This document shows, one piece after another, positions 13,139 through 23,779 of a stretch of 64,000 nucleotides of DNA. Source of the DNA: Epiperipatus broadwayi. Lineage: Eukaryota; Onychophora; Udeonychophora; Euonychophora; Peripatidae. Each line of letters opens with the position of its first letter. Position 1 is the first letter of the stretch. The notes beneath the pieces are model-generated. The model was not told the DNA's origin. It did no database searches and saw only the letters and a program-made list of their open reading frames with translations. The stretch is from NCBI GenBank assembly GCA_028023455.1, contig JAQFVV010000012.1, forward strand, positions 9,832,499 through 9,896,498, in the 5' to 3' direction. Made by a program: the position numbers and the translations under genes.

Positions 13139-13187
13139 TGCTATAAGTTAGTAGTCTTCAGCCAAATTGCTATAAGTTAGTAGTCTT
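13138..13187. repeat. Short tandem duplication, 29-bp period
   Basis: The 21-base block TTGCTATAAGTTAGTAGTCT(T) occurs twice, 29 bases apart (starts 13138 and 13167), directly after the SINE. It probably arose as a local slippage duplication. Confidence 0.8.
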
Positions 13188-13358
13188 AGCAATATATGGT
13201 TTGACTGAAGATCTTTCAGCTCCATATAGCTAATTGAGTTGGATAGCTGGGTTTGAAGATATTTAAGTGTCTGAAAATTGCAGACTTTCTACTCAATGGT
13301 TAACTCTTAGATAAATGCTGGCTTTGGGTTGGTATTTTTAGATCTAGTGTCTGAAACT

Positions 13359-13415
13359 ATCCTAGCACCTCACTGAGAAGTGCCAAAGCACGAAACCTTG
13401 GTCTGGGGTTTGGAT
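13359..13415 (+). ncRNA. Hammerhead-like ribozyme motif, family 2-related
   Basis: Stem I arms ACCTCA (13367-13372) and TGGGGT (13404-13409) pair over six bases with one G-U. An outer helix ATCC/GGAT extends them. The core reads CTGAGAA (13373-13379), which departs from CUGANGA by one base (G8 to A). Stem II is a clean GTGC-CAAA-GCAC with the normal G-C closing pair, then GAAA (13392-13395), stem III ACC-TT-GGT and cleavage triplet GTC. The fold is very well preserved, but the G8 change is expected to disable cleavage. It probably belongs to a longer repeat whose ends I could not define (perhaps 13190-13440). Confidence 0.5.
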
Positions 13416-13440
13416 GTGGTTTCTGTAGAGATATTTGAAA

Positions 13441-14414
13441 TGCTTTCTCTTGTTAAGCATTTATCACAAAGTTTGTTGAGCATTTAGCAAAGCACTTTTA
13501 TTATATATATTAAAATTATATTTAATATTTTCACTGTTTTCTTGAAGCATGTGATGTTAGCATTACTTTCAATTTAGAACATTTCAATGATGGAATTATC
13601 ACAATTATTTTGCAATGGATTAGAATTATATAAAATTATTGACATTTAAAAATGTAATTAAGAAATTTTGCACATTTCAACAAGTTATTGCATAATATTT
13701 ATTTAATTTAGACATACTTAAAAAAATAAAAGAAAATAATTATTAAGTTCATATATTAAAAAAATGCAAATACATATATATGTTATGCTTTTAAATCAAT
13801 TAAAATAAAAATTAACAAGAAATAAACAGATTTTTAAAAATTTATTATATTTAACTGATCAAACTAATTTGACCTTCATTTAGAAAACATTGCAAAACTA
13901 TATAACTTGATTATATAATGTAATGTAAGATAATTTGTCCTTAAATGAAGTCAGAAATTTCTGAATATAGGCTATATGCCCAGAATTCTGTTAACCAAGT
14001 TAATCTTTCTTCTTCCTCCTACACTTTTACATACCACAATAAATCACTTACTTTTTATTATACAATTATTTCTCTAGCCCTGATTTATTCCCCCTCCCCA
14101 TCCTATTTAATAAAAGCTATTTCAAAAGTTTCACTATGGTACCACATGTTTCCAAATTTAATTATAAAGACTTAAACAAAATCTCCATCTTCTTTTCTCT
14201 CATCACCTTTAAATTTCCCCCAGTCTCCATACAAATTTATTGAGATCCTCTTTCACCATCATAAACAATTAATTAAACTATAGCATCTTTTTCCAATGAT
14301 TATTCTTATAATAATAATTAATAAACAAATTTACTTTAACCATAATTCTTTTATATATTAAGAAATAGAGCAAATGTTGCTCTATTACCTACTATTTTCC
14401 CATCAATTATTATA
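13441..14414. other. Anonymous AT-rich DNA
   Basis: No gene or element is supportable. A pyrimidine-rich plus strand at about 14000-14230 yields a short chance frame. Confidence 0.4.
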
Positions 14415-14417
14415 AAT

Positions 14418-14449
<32 letters not shown>

Positions 14450-14450
14450 T
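14415..14450. repeat. (AC)n(AT)n microsatellite
   Basis: A compound AC then AT dinucleotide tract ends in TTGTAATGG. The same compound tract with TTGTAA lies at about 1935-1962, at the opposite end of family X copy 1. Confidence 0.9.
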
Positions 14451-15345
14451 GTAATGGACAGTCACTCTTCTATAAGCATGGTCAATATCCAGCACCAGAA
14501 AGGGCCACTATAATCTAGAATGTCTTCTCAGAATTCATTATGTTAGAGTTTGACTGGTAAAAACTTTAAACCATATACCCTAACAAAGTAACATACCATT
14601 ACTAATACATAAATTAACGTTTGTCGATCACAGATTCTTTGGAAGCATCAATTGACAAAAGCAGACAACAGTAAACAATCACTAAAAATTGCTCTAATAA
14701 ACAAACAAAACAGTTTTATTAACAATTAATTTATAATACATAAACTTAAATTACTCTTTTATATTGGCATATATCTCATTTGATACTGAGTAGTTTTTTG
14801 AAAATTAATAATAACAAAACCTTATATTATTAATTCAATATCATCTCTAAAGATTATTACCTAATAATGATAATATTTATCTGAGTCTTTAATTATTAGA
14901 TAGGTGATAGGCATGCACATTTATATGTTTTGCTCTTAACTTTAAAAAAATAGGCATTAATAAAACAGATCAAATTAAATTTAAATATTTACAATGTGGA
15001 GGTAATTATAGCAAAAGCCATTTACAACATGCATTAAATTCTATACCACATTAAAGGTACAACTATAAAAACGATCTCTAACAACAAAGACTATAAAACA
15101 AAATCATGTGAATGTTTACATATAAAATCAAAACTCAAACGCAGAAAGAATATGTCCATGGAGAGATATGACTCTAAAAAATTGGAGTACAAATCACAAT
15201 CATCAGCGAATGATTACATATAAAATCAAACGCTTAAGTGTGGAAATTATATTTCACGGTGGAAGTAAACAAATATATATATATGAATTCAAATGCTGGG
15301 GATAAAATATCTACAGAATTTCAATACAGATGCACACATCCATAC
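14446..15345 (+). repeat. Dispersed repeat family X, copy 2
   Basis: It aligns with 1160-1965 and is somewhat longer. It contains an internal local duplication of a block with TACATATAAAATCAAA (about 15118 and 15215). There is no open frame of note. It is immediately followed by family Y. Confidence 0.6.
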
Positions 15346-16885
15346 TGTAATCTTTAATTTCACATATGTATGTAGTTCAAATAAATGACAACCTGCTTAA
15401 AAATTCTGAGTAAAGTAAAATCAGCCACTAAACTGCATACATGTATATAAATGCATACATTGGTATCAGCTCACACACAATTTTATTTCTATTAATCTAT
15501 AAATAAATTATTCGAATGATTTCAGATAGCTTCAAAAGAAATACATTTTGTAAACACTACCTCTTGACTATTTTAAAAATAAATCTTTTTTTTTTAAAAA
15601 AAAAAACACGTCAAATTAATTCTTTAGGCAAAAGATTGGTTTAATACTTTTGTTTTATCCACAGTTGACTCATAAAAAAATTAAATTAAATTAAATAGTT
15701 CTATTCATTTGTTACTTTTAAATATTCAGGGCATATTTCATACATACATATATATATATGTCACATTTTAAACTAAAACCAAAGTTAGTATTTTAAAGTA
15801 TAACTAAAATGCAAAAAGTTAACATTGAAACAAAAAAAAAACCCGATCAACTAAATATACAAATTGAATAAAGTAAGTCATAAATTACAAATTTACCAGT
15901 TCATAATATTAAGAATGACTTACAGTAATGAAAATCTCTTTAAGTTTATTTATTGTTCATAAACTAAGCAAAATTGTGACTGGAAGTCCATATGCAGCCA
16001 AAAAGAGATGGTTTGCGTATGAAGCTAGAATTAAATTAATGTGCATACATTTTGAGCTTTGAAAAAAATAAAGATCTTTGAATTTCAGTAGTGAAAATAT
16101 ACTGTTACAGTTTTTAAAATATGTACTCACAATTGGGTTTTCACATTCTAGGGTAGAGTTAATATTAAGCTTGATTAATTTTCATTGTTAAGAAGTGTTT
16201 CTAATATAATTGTAATATTATATATATGAGACTGATTGTAATGCAGTTGAAGTTAGTTCAGCTGATAAAACTAGATCTCCTGGTTGTAGGATCCATATTC
16301 AGGAAGCAGTTATTTAGTAGCTTTAGCAAAGCATGGTAATTACTTCAAGCAAATATAATCCTGGAAAAAAACAGAATTACTTCTGAGGTTTGCTATTTAT
16401 ACAGTTCCTCTTTTCAAAACACTTTTTTTTTTCAAAGGCATGACAATAATTATTTAAAATTAAATTCACATTTATACAAATCCCTTAGATAAAAAAAAAA
16501 TCACATTGAATGCCATTACAACTAGTTTATATTCATCTCTAAAAAAAAATTTTAAAATAAAATTTAAAATTATTTGCAAAATACCAAACAAAACTAAATT
16601 TTAATAAAATATTAGTTTTTAAAGATTTTACTTAATATTGTGATAAATTATTTTTTTATCAAAATTTTATTCATTAATCCAATCTTTTTATATATAATTA
16701 ATTAAACTTTGCTTAAAATAATTTTCTTTTGGCATCAAAAAAAATTATTTGGGTTCCTCTGTTTATGACAAAACCTTTTAAACAAATTTAACTTAAATGA
16801 ATGTCTTTTAAAATGAGATCAAAAATAAATTCTATTTATTTGAAGACATAAACCTTTCCCTATGCATAAATGCACTTGAAATATA
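15346..16885 (+). repeat. Dispersed repeat family Y, copy 2
   Basis: It is colinear with 5675-7315 at several blocks but diverged. At the position of the 7.16 kb SINE this copy has uninterrupted related sequence (about 16815-16870), so it serves as a paralogous empty site. No coding frame is visible. Confidence 0.5.
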
Positions 16886-17179
16886 TATAAACCTAAATTA
16901 AATGATATATAATCTAAATTTAATTTATAAAATCTGACTCCAACTCAATTTCTGTTTCTGTTTCTTAGTTATAAACTGAGATAGGCAATCTATATATAAC
17001 AAATTTACATAATTTTCTTTTCTTACAAATCTATAAAACATATCTAAAATTGAATGATTATTAATAACATATTTATGTATCTATTGCACATCCTTAAATT
17101 TAATGATTAAAATTTAGTTTTTAATTATAATTTCCCATTATTTAATAATATTCACTTTTGCATGTTAAATTAAAAATAT

Positions 17180-19680
17180 ACAAGAAATATATTTGATACA
17201 AATTCCTCAAGATCTGAAAGAACAGCATTGATAAATGAGGTGTTATCAAAATTTAAAATTGAAATAGCTATTCTTAATAGAATTCATCTTCCATAAAAAG
17301 TAAACAGCTGGTTGGAAAAATTTTTCAGGAAGAATTGATTAACCAGTAAAATTTTAGTGCATGGAATTTGACTTGCTGCAAAGGTTAATTTAATATCTTT
17401 CATTCTAAGATTTCCTCACTATATTAATAAAAGGCTTGCGGTATTAAAACTTGAATTGCATAATGGTGCTTGTGCTCATTTTATTAGTGTGCACACTTCA
17501 TCATTACATTTAGAGGATTTAGTAAGAAAGAAAAAAAAATCTTTTATTCCATACTGATTAGTATTATTGCATCACTATCAATATATGAACATTTTTTTCT
17601 TCTTGGAAACTTTAATGCATCTGTAGAAACAACAGTAAACTTTTCCAAAATAGATTGAAAATGATATATATTTTTTTATATGTCAAAGCATTGATCGAGA
17701 AGCAAACCGGGATCAACTGCTTGGAAAGCAGCTATACTAACCACTAGACCACCAACACTTGACAAAATAATAATATTAGCATTTAAAACTTAAATGATCA
17801 ACTGTTATTGAATTTTTGTATAAACACAAGAATTGATTATAACAAATAGGCTAGGGAATAAAATTGCTATAAAGGAAACAATGTATTTAATAAATTACAT
17901 TATAGTTAAGAGTCAAAGTATAAAAAATATTATTATATGAGCACTTACAAATACAAATCATTAAACAGATCATAGATTAGTGTGTTCCAAAATAATAGTT
18001 TTATTTAAAAATGGGTCTTATTCCAATGACATTCACGAAAACCTTAGTGTTCATTTTTTAGAACTATCTATTATTTGTACTAAATTTCAATAGCGATTCA
18101 ACATTACAATTATTAATATGGATTTATTCTTGAATTTACTACATAGAGAACATTGATTCTCTTACAAGGTTATTACTATTCATAACTTGATTAAAAAGAA
18201 ACAAGTGGGACAATATGCTGAAAAAATAATAAACAAAAATGAGACTTTATAGTTAATATAAAGGATAAAAGTCATGAGTTCACTGCCTGATAATAAGACC
18301 TAAAAAATAATAGGTAAATTGAAACTGAAAAGAAATATAAGCATAGGCAGATCATAGTTATTTCAGATCTTTTTTGATGTATTGTAAGTAACAAATAAAC
18401 AAATGATATGTCTGTCCTATTACGTCCTTTATTATATGATGAGAATGATATTTTGAATAAGTGAACAGAGTATTTTAATCACCTTTTGAATAATATAAGT
18501 ATTGAGATGATGTCTTTTTATAATACTCTAACTACTCATTTAGATTTAGTCAAAATAAACAACTCAATAAAGTAACACTTGGTAATATTAAAAATGTAAA
18601 GACAGCAGGTTCTGATAAGATATCTTTAAAATGTGGTGATATGATAGCTTTAAAAATATTAGAATTTTTTAGTAATAATAGGACTCACGAAATTATGCCA
18701 CATGATTCAATTTTTAAAAATAAAGGGGATAGATAAGACTGCAATCAATTATCATGAAACATCATTGTTAACTTTAAAGCAGAGGTTCTTTAAAATTTTT
18801 ATTGAATAGTTTGTTTACAGTCATAAGATATGAGTTGCTGTTTATTTTGTTGTGAGGAAAATGCAATAAAGACTGAAATGAAAGTGATTTGTACATTGCT
18901 TTGATTTGATCAAGTCATTTGATTCAATTAATTGAACAGATGTGTGATGCTGTTCAAAATTAGTTGATTTTTCCACCAAATTTTATTCATATTATATAGT
19001 TTCTATGTAATAGAATAAGAGAAGTGTTATTATTACATATGAAAATCTAGGCATTTAAAACAAAGATATGTATAAACTATAATTTTGTTTTAATTTTTAT
19101 AAAAGTGATGTTTTGAATTGCTTATATATAACTTCATGAAACCAGATTCAAGTTGTTATAATATAGATTTGATAATGAAACTTTTTAATTTATATTGATA
19201 AAAAAAAAAAGAACTTTATCTTTTTGCTTTCTATATTTATGGAATGTTCATTATTGTGCCATTCTTGTCACTTCAAATGATGATTTACATAATAAATTTA
19301 ATGTTTTGAATTAAATATACAAAGACTTAGTTTTATCAACTGATATTTACAAAACTTATGTCTTTTATCAATCATTAATGGAAGGAAAACCATCAGTAAT
19401 TTTTAACCAGGTTAATTATAAACTTGAGAATGTAAGTCACTTCAGATGACATGATAATTTTTAAATAGAAAAGTATCAATTTGAAAATAATTTATTTCAC
19501 CAGCAATTTAATTAGTTTTATATAAAACTACTATTTTATCTAATTTATTGTACACAGAAGAGAAACTTGGATGTCTAATTTTAGATAGAATCCTATTTAA
19601 AATTTTAACAATATGACAACAAGAACATAAAACTAATCAATAAATTTTTCAGCCTTGTAGATATTACACTATAGAGCTGT
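17180..19680 (+). mobile_element. Decayed non-LTR retrotransposon (endonuclease plus reverse transcriptase)
   Basis: Plus-strand translation, with many stops and frame changes, gives an APE-type endonuclease region at about 17180-17650. Recognisable pieces are EIAILNRIHLP, INKRLAVLKL, ACAHFISVH and FLLGNFNASV (compare LGDFNARVG of the family). After a SINE insertion and a poorly readable stretch, reverse transcriptase resumes at about 18540-19450. Pieces there are GNIKNVKTAGSDKI (motif like NGKAPGSDGI), KNKGDR, IAL followed by a degenerate FD..K.FD region, and KTYVFYQS..GKPSVIF near the region after the active site. The order matches jockey/CR1/RTE-like ORF2 proteins. Nothing is intact and no 3' tail was located. 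Confidence 0.6.
17671..17767 (-). mobile_element. Gly-tRNA-derived SINE inside the non-LTR element
   Basis: Minus-strand sequence: GTGTTGGTGGTCTAGTGGTTAGTATAG head with a good A box, anticodon arm CTGCTTTCCAAGCAG that still reads TCC (Gly), B-box region CGGTTTGCTTC, a TTTGACATAT end and a short A tail (T run on the plus strand at 17671-17677). It is close to the 46.4 kb copy. It sits between the endonuclease and reverse transcriptase parts of the older element. No exact target duplication was found. Confidence 0.75.
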
Positions 19681-19689
19681 GAATTGCAA

Positions 19690-20345
19690 CTGGAGTTCTG
19701 TGATACCCTGTAGAACACGATTACTTCTTAGGGTTACTGTGAAATGTAGAAAAAGTTTAAAAAAAATTACACCAGTTTTCTAACTTTTTACATTTGTGAA
19801 TAATCATGTCCCTGCAAAATGGCATTGAAAAACAAAGAAATTGTTTTCTTTCTCTCAAGGATAAATTTCACATGTGTCTATTTAAAATTAGACCAAAAAT
19901 AAAACAGCATTCAAAAATAAGCAAGCTCAAATATCACACTAAAAATGTTGTAACAACATAAATTCTCATTTCAATTACTTCAAGTTTAATATTATACTAT
20001 TATCTTAATTTAAATAGTTTAAACTGCATTCATTTTCTCATAATTAATGAATAAACATAAATTTAACAGCAATAAGCTATTATGACTAATTTGTTTTCTG
20101 CAAGAATCAAAATGTTTGGAAAATGCTACAGAGTCTAATATTGAACTACTAAACATCACATGATCACCATTCTTTATGCTTACATAAGTAGGATTAGGAA
20201 AACTGTGGTTATTAAAGAACCAAAGACACTAAAAAATATGGATGCTGAAGTCAGCTCAGATCTATATGACTATACAAGCTAATGAGTTTGAATTGAAAAT
20301 GTTTTTGTGTTTCCATTTTGGACTCAAAGCTTTCTAGTTAACTAA
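19690..20345. other. Anonymous AT-rich DNA
   Basis: The patch at 19670-19760 (GGAGTTCTGTGATACCC and GGGTTACTGTG) looks like an old repeat, but I cannot classify it. The rest shows nothing. Confidence 0.35.
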
Positions 20346-20349
20346 TAAG

Positions 20350-20575
20350 GTAAAAGGTGGCTGCTGGAGGGTTGCATTAGATCTTAAGATCTAAGTGCAG
20401 TGCTCTAAAATCCAAGGTTCTTCATTGATGAAAACAACAAGCTAGAAATTAGTCTGGGGATATTGGATGAGTAGGCACTAGATAGGGATTTTACACACAA
20501 ACCTCTCTGCATCCATTGATTACTCTGGCTTGCACCAAGTGACATTACTATTTGGAAAGTTTATCCTCTGTGTCA
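20350..20575 (+). repeat. Ribozyme-bearing repeat, family 2, single copy
   Basis: It matches the fold-back at 11.8-12.1 kb: a 5' part with AGATCTAAGTGCAGTGCTCT, then a degenerate hammerhead, then TCTGGGGATATTGGATGAG, AGATAGGGATTTTA, GCATCCATTGATTACTCTG and a 3' part related to GTGCCACCT...ACTATATGG. No pol III boxes are obvious. It shows the natural order of the family: about 60 bp before the ribozyme and about 110 bp after it. Confidence 0.7.
20410..20468 (+). ncRNA. Degenerate hammerhead-like motif, family 2
   Basis: The outer helix ATCCAA/TTGGAT is perfect, the stem I inner arms TTCTTCA/TGGGGA are mostly paired, the core is TTGATGA (first base C changed to T), GAAA is at 20445-20448, and the triplet GTC is at 20452-20454. 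Stem II has decayed. It is likely inactive and is recognisable because of the better copy at 11.9 kb. Confidence 0.4.
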
Positions 20576-20579
20576 GTTA

Positions 20580-21430
20580 GTGTTAAGTAGATATTTATTA
20601 AATTGAAAGTTTGATGTAAATAAATAATGCAAATATTTCTTTAAAAAATATTTTATAACATTTGTAGAAGAAAAAGCGACTATTTACTGTATATATTATC
20701 TTACAGATAGATTAAAATAGTACATTACTGACTGCTTTCATTAGTAAAATATAGCTGGAAATAGAATACAATGGAGAGCTGAAATTAGACAAGATGTTGA
20801 AATCTTTCAAAAATAAAAGTTTGTTACAGAAAAATTTAACAGGTGGCTTTGCAATATAAAATAAAACAAAATAATGGTCCAGAATGTTTTATACATGGAA
20901 ATATTTGTGTTTCAAAGATTGGTTTATATAGTCATTGAAAATCCTATCTATAGAATATTATTGTTTGTTTTTCTATTCTTTTCTCTTTTCTTTTCTGTTC
21001 TAGATGATATTATTAAATATTATTTTAATTTTACATATATTTTAAAGATTTATATAATGGGGAAAAAAACTGCATATATTTATTGTGTATATTATGTATT
21101 TATGCTATATATTTTTGTAGAATTATGTATATATGATAATTAATGTGTAAAAGAGAGGAGAGAAAGAAGTATATTATAATATATATATAAATTTATTTAT
21201 TAATTATTATAAAAATCATTATGATTAAATGTTTGATATAAAATAAAAGACATTTTGAATTTATTTATTTATTATTTAGTTGTTTTTTTTAAAAAAAAAT
21301 TGATTTAAAATAATAAATACAAAAAGTGCCAAAAATATACTTAGTACATAATCAAAATTACAAACATTACTCAGAAACATTACATGGCATTGTGTTTTAG
21401 CAAAATTTATCATCTTTATGATCTGCATAA
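20580..21430. other. Anonymous AT-rich DNA
   Basis: Very AT-rich. The 89-residue frame at 20874-21143 is hydrophobic and rich in I, Y and F, as expected from translated AT-rich DNA, with no motif. AT repeats lie at about 21165-21200. Confidence 0.4.
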
Positions 21431-21439
21431 ATTTCAAAA

Positions 21440-22260
21440 GGATCATGCTCCTTTAAGACTTATTGTTTGTTCTGAAAATTCATCTTGCCAAAACATGTAA
21501 AGATTTCATTTATAAGTTCTCTGTCCTTTGGCATACAAGATGAGGTCCTTTGTCGGGAATTCAAAGAACTTTGTAAAATTAATCGAGAACATAAAAATTA
21601 CAAGAAATGGTATATTGGTAATTTTTGATGTGGACATTTATTCACAAATGTGCTCTGTGATAAAGCTTAGTCTATTGTGAGGAAATGATTGAATAACAAT
21701 AATAGCTTACAAATCAGAACAACTTTTCCCATTGATAGTATAATGGAATTATTAACATTCTGTAATAACAATAACATACTTCTAATACAACACAGAATTC
21801 CAACAATATGGAAAAAAGGCTATGGGCTTACTATTGTCACCTCTTACTACCAATATATATTAAAAAATTTAAAACCACAGCCAAAGTTTGGTTTCACCAT
21901 GTTGATGATATATTTGTTGTATGGTCACATGATGAAGTACTATTACAAATCTTTTGGATATGCATCAGCAACATATCCCCTTCAATGAAATTCACAATAG
22001 AAATAGAAGGACCGACATTGATATTTTTGGATGTTCTTGTAACAAGACTCCTTGATGACAAAATCAAAAGTATGGTCTACATAAAACCTACACACAGAGA
22101 AAAATATTTAGCATATACATCCAAATCACACAAAAAATACAAACATAGGTATACTATCATTATGGAATAGAACAAAAGAAATTTATACAGAAGCTAGTGA
22201 GTTGGAAAAAGATCTACATAAAACAGATTCTTATGAAAAAGTTATCCATCAGCCATTGTA
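21440..22260 (+). pseudogene. Penelope-like reverse transcriptase, broken
   Basis: Pieces in order: APLRLIVCSENS and PLAYKMRSFVGNS (fingers), GILVIFDVDIY corresponding to the SFDVVSLFTNVP motif, and SIMELLTFC. The catalytic block is FHHVDDIFVVWSHDE at about 21890-21935, with the double aspartate kept. Then come MKFTIEIEG and IFLDVLVTR with KPTHREKYLAYTSK, diagnostic for the Penelope group. The longest open part, frame at 21808-22170, is 120 residues. The conserved GMGSPLSP-like motif is frameshifted near 21810-21840. Downstream SELEKDLHK fits the thumb. The VDD motif alone does not make it functional, because stops precede and follow it. Confidence 0.8.
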
Positions 22261-22994
22261 CATATAAAAACCATATTTTCTCTGTTGTCTGATTAGTGGA
22301 TGAATGTTTGTCCAATGTCACATATAAAATTCAAAACCACTACATTTACATGAAGGAATTAATTCCACCAATAAATATAAAATGCTGGAAAAACAACAGT
22401 ACAGGTGCTTTTAACTACAGAGATATAGTATATATTTCATAGTAAAAGTTCCCATCCAGCTATAAAAACAGCCACAAATGCCAATTCATAATTTGACATT
22501 AAAGTACTCCATGATTTTATAGTCTTAGAAATGTTTAATAAAAAACACATTTACATTAAATCTTAAAAAAAATTGTTAAAGCAACTAATTAAAAAAATAT
22601 TACAAATATTGTATTTAATAAAAAAAATGTTACAAAAACAATCACTTTTGTATATCAACATTAATAAATAGTAACTATTAATAAAGCTAAAAAAATTATT
22701 ATGGATGCTATCGAAAATTGGGGAAATTTTTTTTTTTAATTTTTTATTCGGAGGGCGTTTCAGTAAACATACATTTGAAGACGTAGAACTAAAAAATATA
22801 ACAGATATATTTAAAAATGTAAATTTTAATTTGGGTTTATTAAAATTTGGAAATTTATTTATATAATATTAAAAGATGTTGGTTAATTTATATTAATCCC
22901 CACCCCCAAAAAAATTGTTACAGCAACCAAGGACAGGTATATCTGGTCATTAATAAACCTTAAATAGATAACAAAAAGAAACATCAAAAAAGAA

Positions 22995-23190
22995 AACCAT
23001 TATTGCAATGAGCATAATATCAGAACAGCATTCCAAAGCCACAACACACTAGGAGGACTTCTAACAACTACAAAATCTAACTTAAAATGCTGAAAAACAA
23101 AAACTGCTTCTAAAGGAATATCATGTGAATGTAGGAGAATATATATTTGTAAGACTAGTTGCCCCAATTGAAAAAACATAAACTGATGAT
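22995..23190 (+). pseudogene. Penelope-like GIY-YIG endonuclease fragment
   Basis: Plus-strand translation gives HNIRTAFQSH, LGGLLTT and then KGISCECRRIYICKTSCPN. This resembles the linker and GIY-YIG core of Penelope-like elements (typical form: Y-x-I-P-C-x-C-G-x-x-Y-I-G-x-T). The second glycine of the YIG triplet is replaced by C (YIC), and stops interrupt the frame. Its place after the RT is the canonical order for endonuclease-bearing Penelope-like elements. Confidence 0.6.
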
Positions 23191-23254
23191 TAGAAAAAAG
23201 AAAACAAACATATCTCAATGAATAATACATTCTATTGGGGAAAATACAAAAAAT

Positions 23255-23397
23255 AGACAGACAGACAGACAGACAGAGAGACAGATAGACAGACAGACAG
23301 ATAGACAGATAGACAGAGAGAGAGAGAGACAGACAGACAGATAGATAGATAGAGAGAGAGAGAGATAGAGAGATAGATAGATAAAGAGAGATAGATA

Positions 23398-23443
<46 letters not shown>

Positions 23444-23454
23444 TAGAGAAAGAG

Positions 23455-23502
<48 letters not shown>
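23255..23502. repeat. Compound GACA/GATA/GA microsatellite
   Basis: About 250 bp of purine-rich (GACA)n, (GATA)n and (GA)n units, changing gradually from GACA at the left to GA at the right. Its reverse strand gives Ser-Leu repeat frames that are not genes. It lies inside the Penelope-like remnant. Confidence 0.97.
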
Positions 23503-23503
<1 letters not shown>

Positions 23504-23675
23504 CAAAAAATTAAAAGAAGCTGCTCACATAGCATGACAAATAACCCCATAATTCAACCCAGTGATTGTACATAATGTCTGAAGTAATTATCTTGCTCTT
23601 AAGAAAAAAGTACAGAAATTAGAAGGACCCTCATAGATAAGTATATAAAATTTCTACTGATTGTTGCATTTATCA

Positions 23676-23760
23676 CAATAGTTCAGTTGATTAGAGTCTT
23701 TAAAATTTAATATTCAAGAATCTTAAGATCCAGGTTCGATTTCCATGCTAGTACTGTCTC
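23676..23760 (+). repeat. tRNA-derived SINE-like head
   Basis: TAGTTCAGTTGATTAGAG is a good pol III A box (like TAGCTCAGTTGGTTAGAG). After about 35 bases, CCAGGTTCGATTTCC is a good B box. The anticodon arm does not fold well and no acceptor stem is seen. This is therefore a SINE head or tRNA pseudogene of a third type, distinct from the Gly and ribozyme families. Downstream boundaries are unknown. Confidence 0.5.
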
Positions 23761-23779
23761 TGATCAGGCCAGTAACAAG

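Larger units (their letters stand above)
21435..23650 (+). mobile_element. Decayed Penelope-like element (RT plus GIY-YIG endonuclease)
   Basis: Fragments occur in the order of canonical Penelope-like proteins: an RT N-terminal part (21435-21680), RT core (21689-22170), thumb region (22170-22260), a linker, a GIY-YIG type endonuclease start (about 23010-23160) and a possible C-terminal tail after a microsatellite (23510-23640). These elements are reverse transcriptases with their own endonuclease. Stops, frameshifts and a 250-bp microsatellite expansion show it is dead. The linker at 22440-22980 is unusually AT-rich and may contain foreign sequence. Ends are approximate. Confidence 0.75.

Noticed and set aside
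20874-21143. Membrane-protein-like 89-codon frame
   Set aside because: Hydrophobic I/Y/F composition is expected from AT-rich DNA. There is no motif, upstream signal or conservation clue.
23000-23550. 111- and 168-codon Ser-Leu repeat frames
   Set aside because: They are readings of the complementary strand of the GACA/GATA/GA microsatellite.
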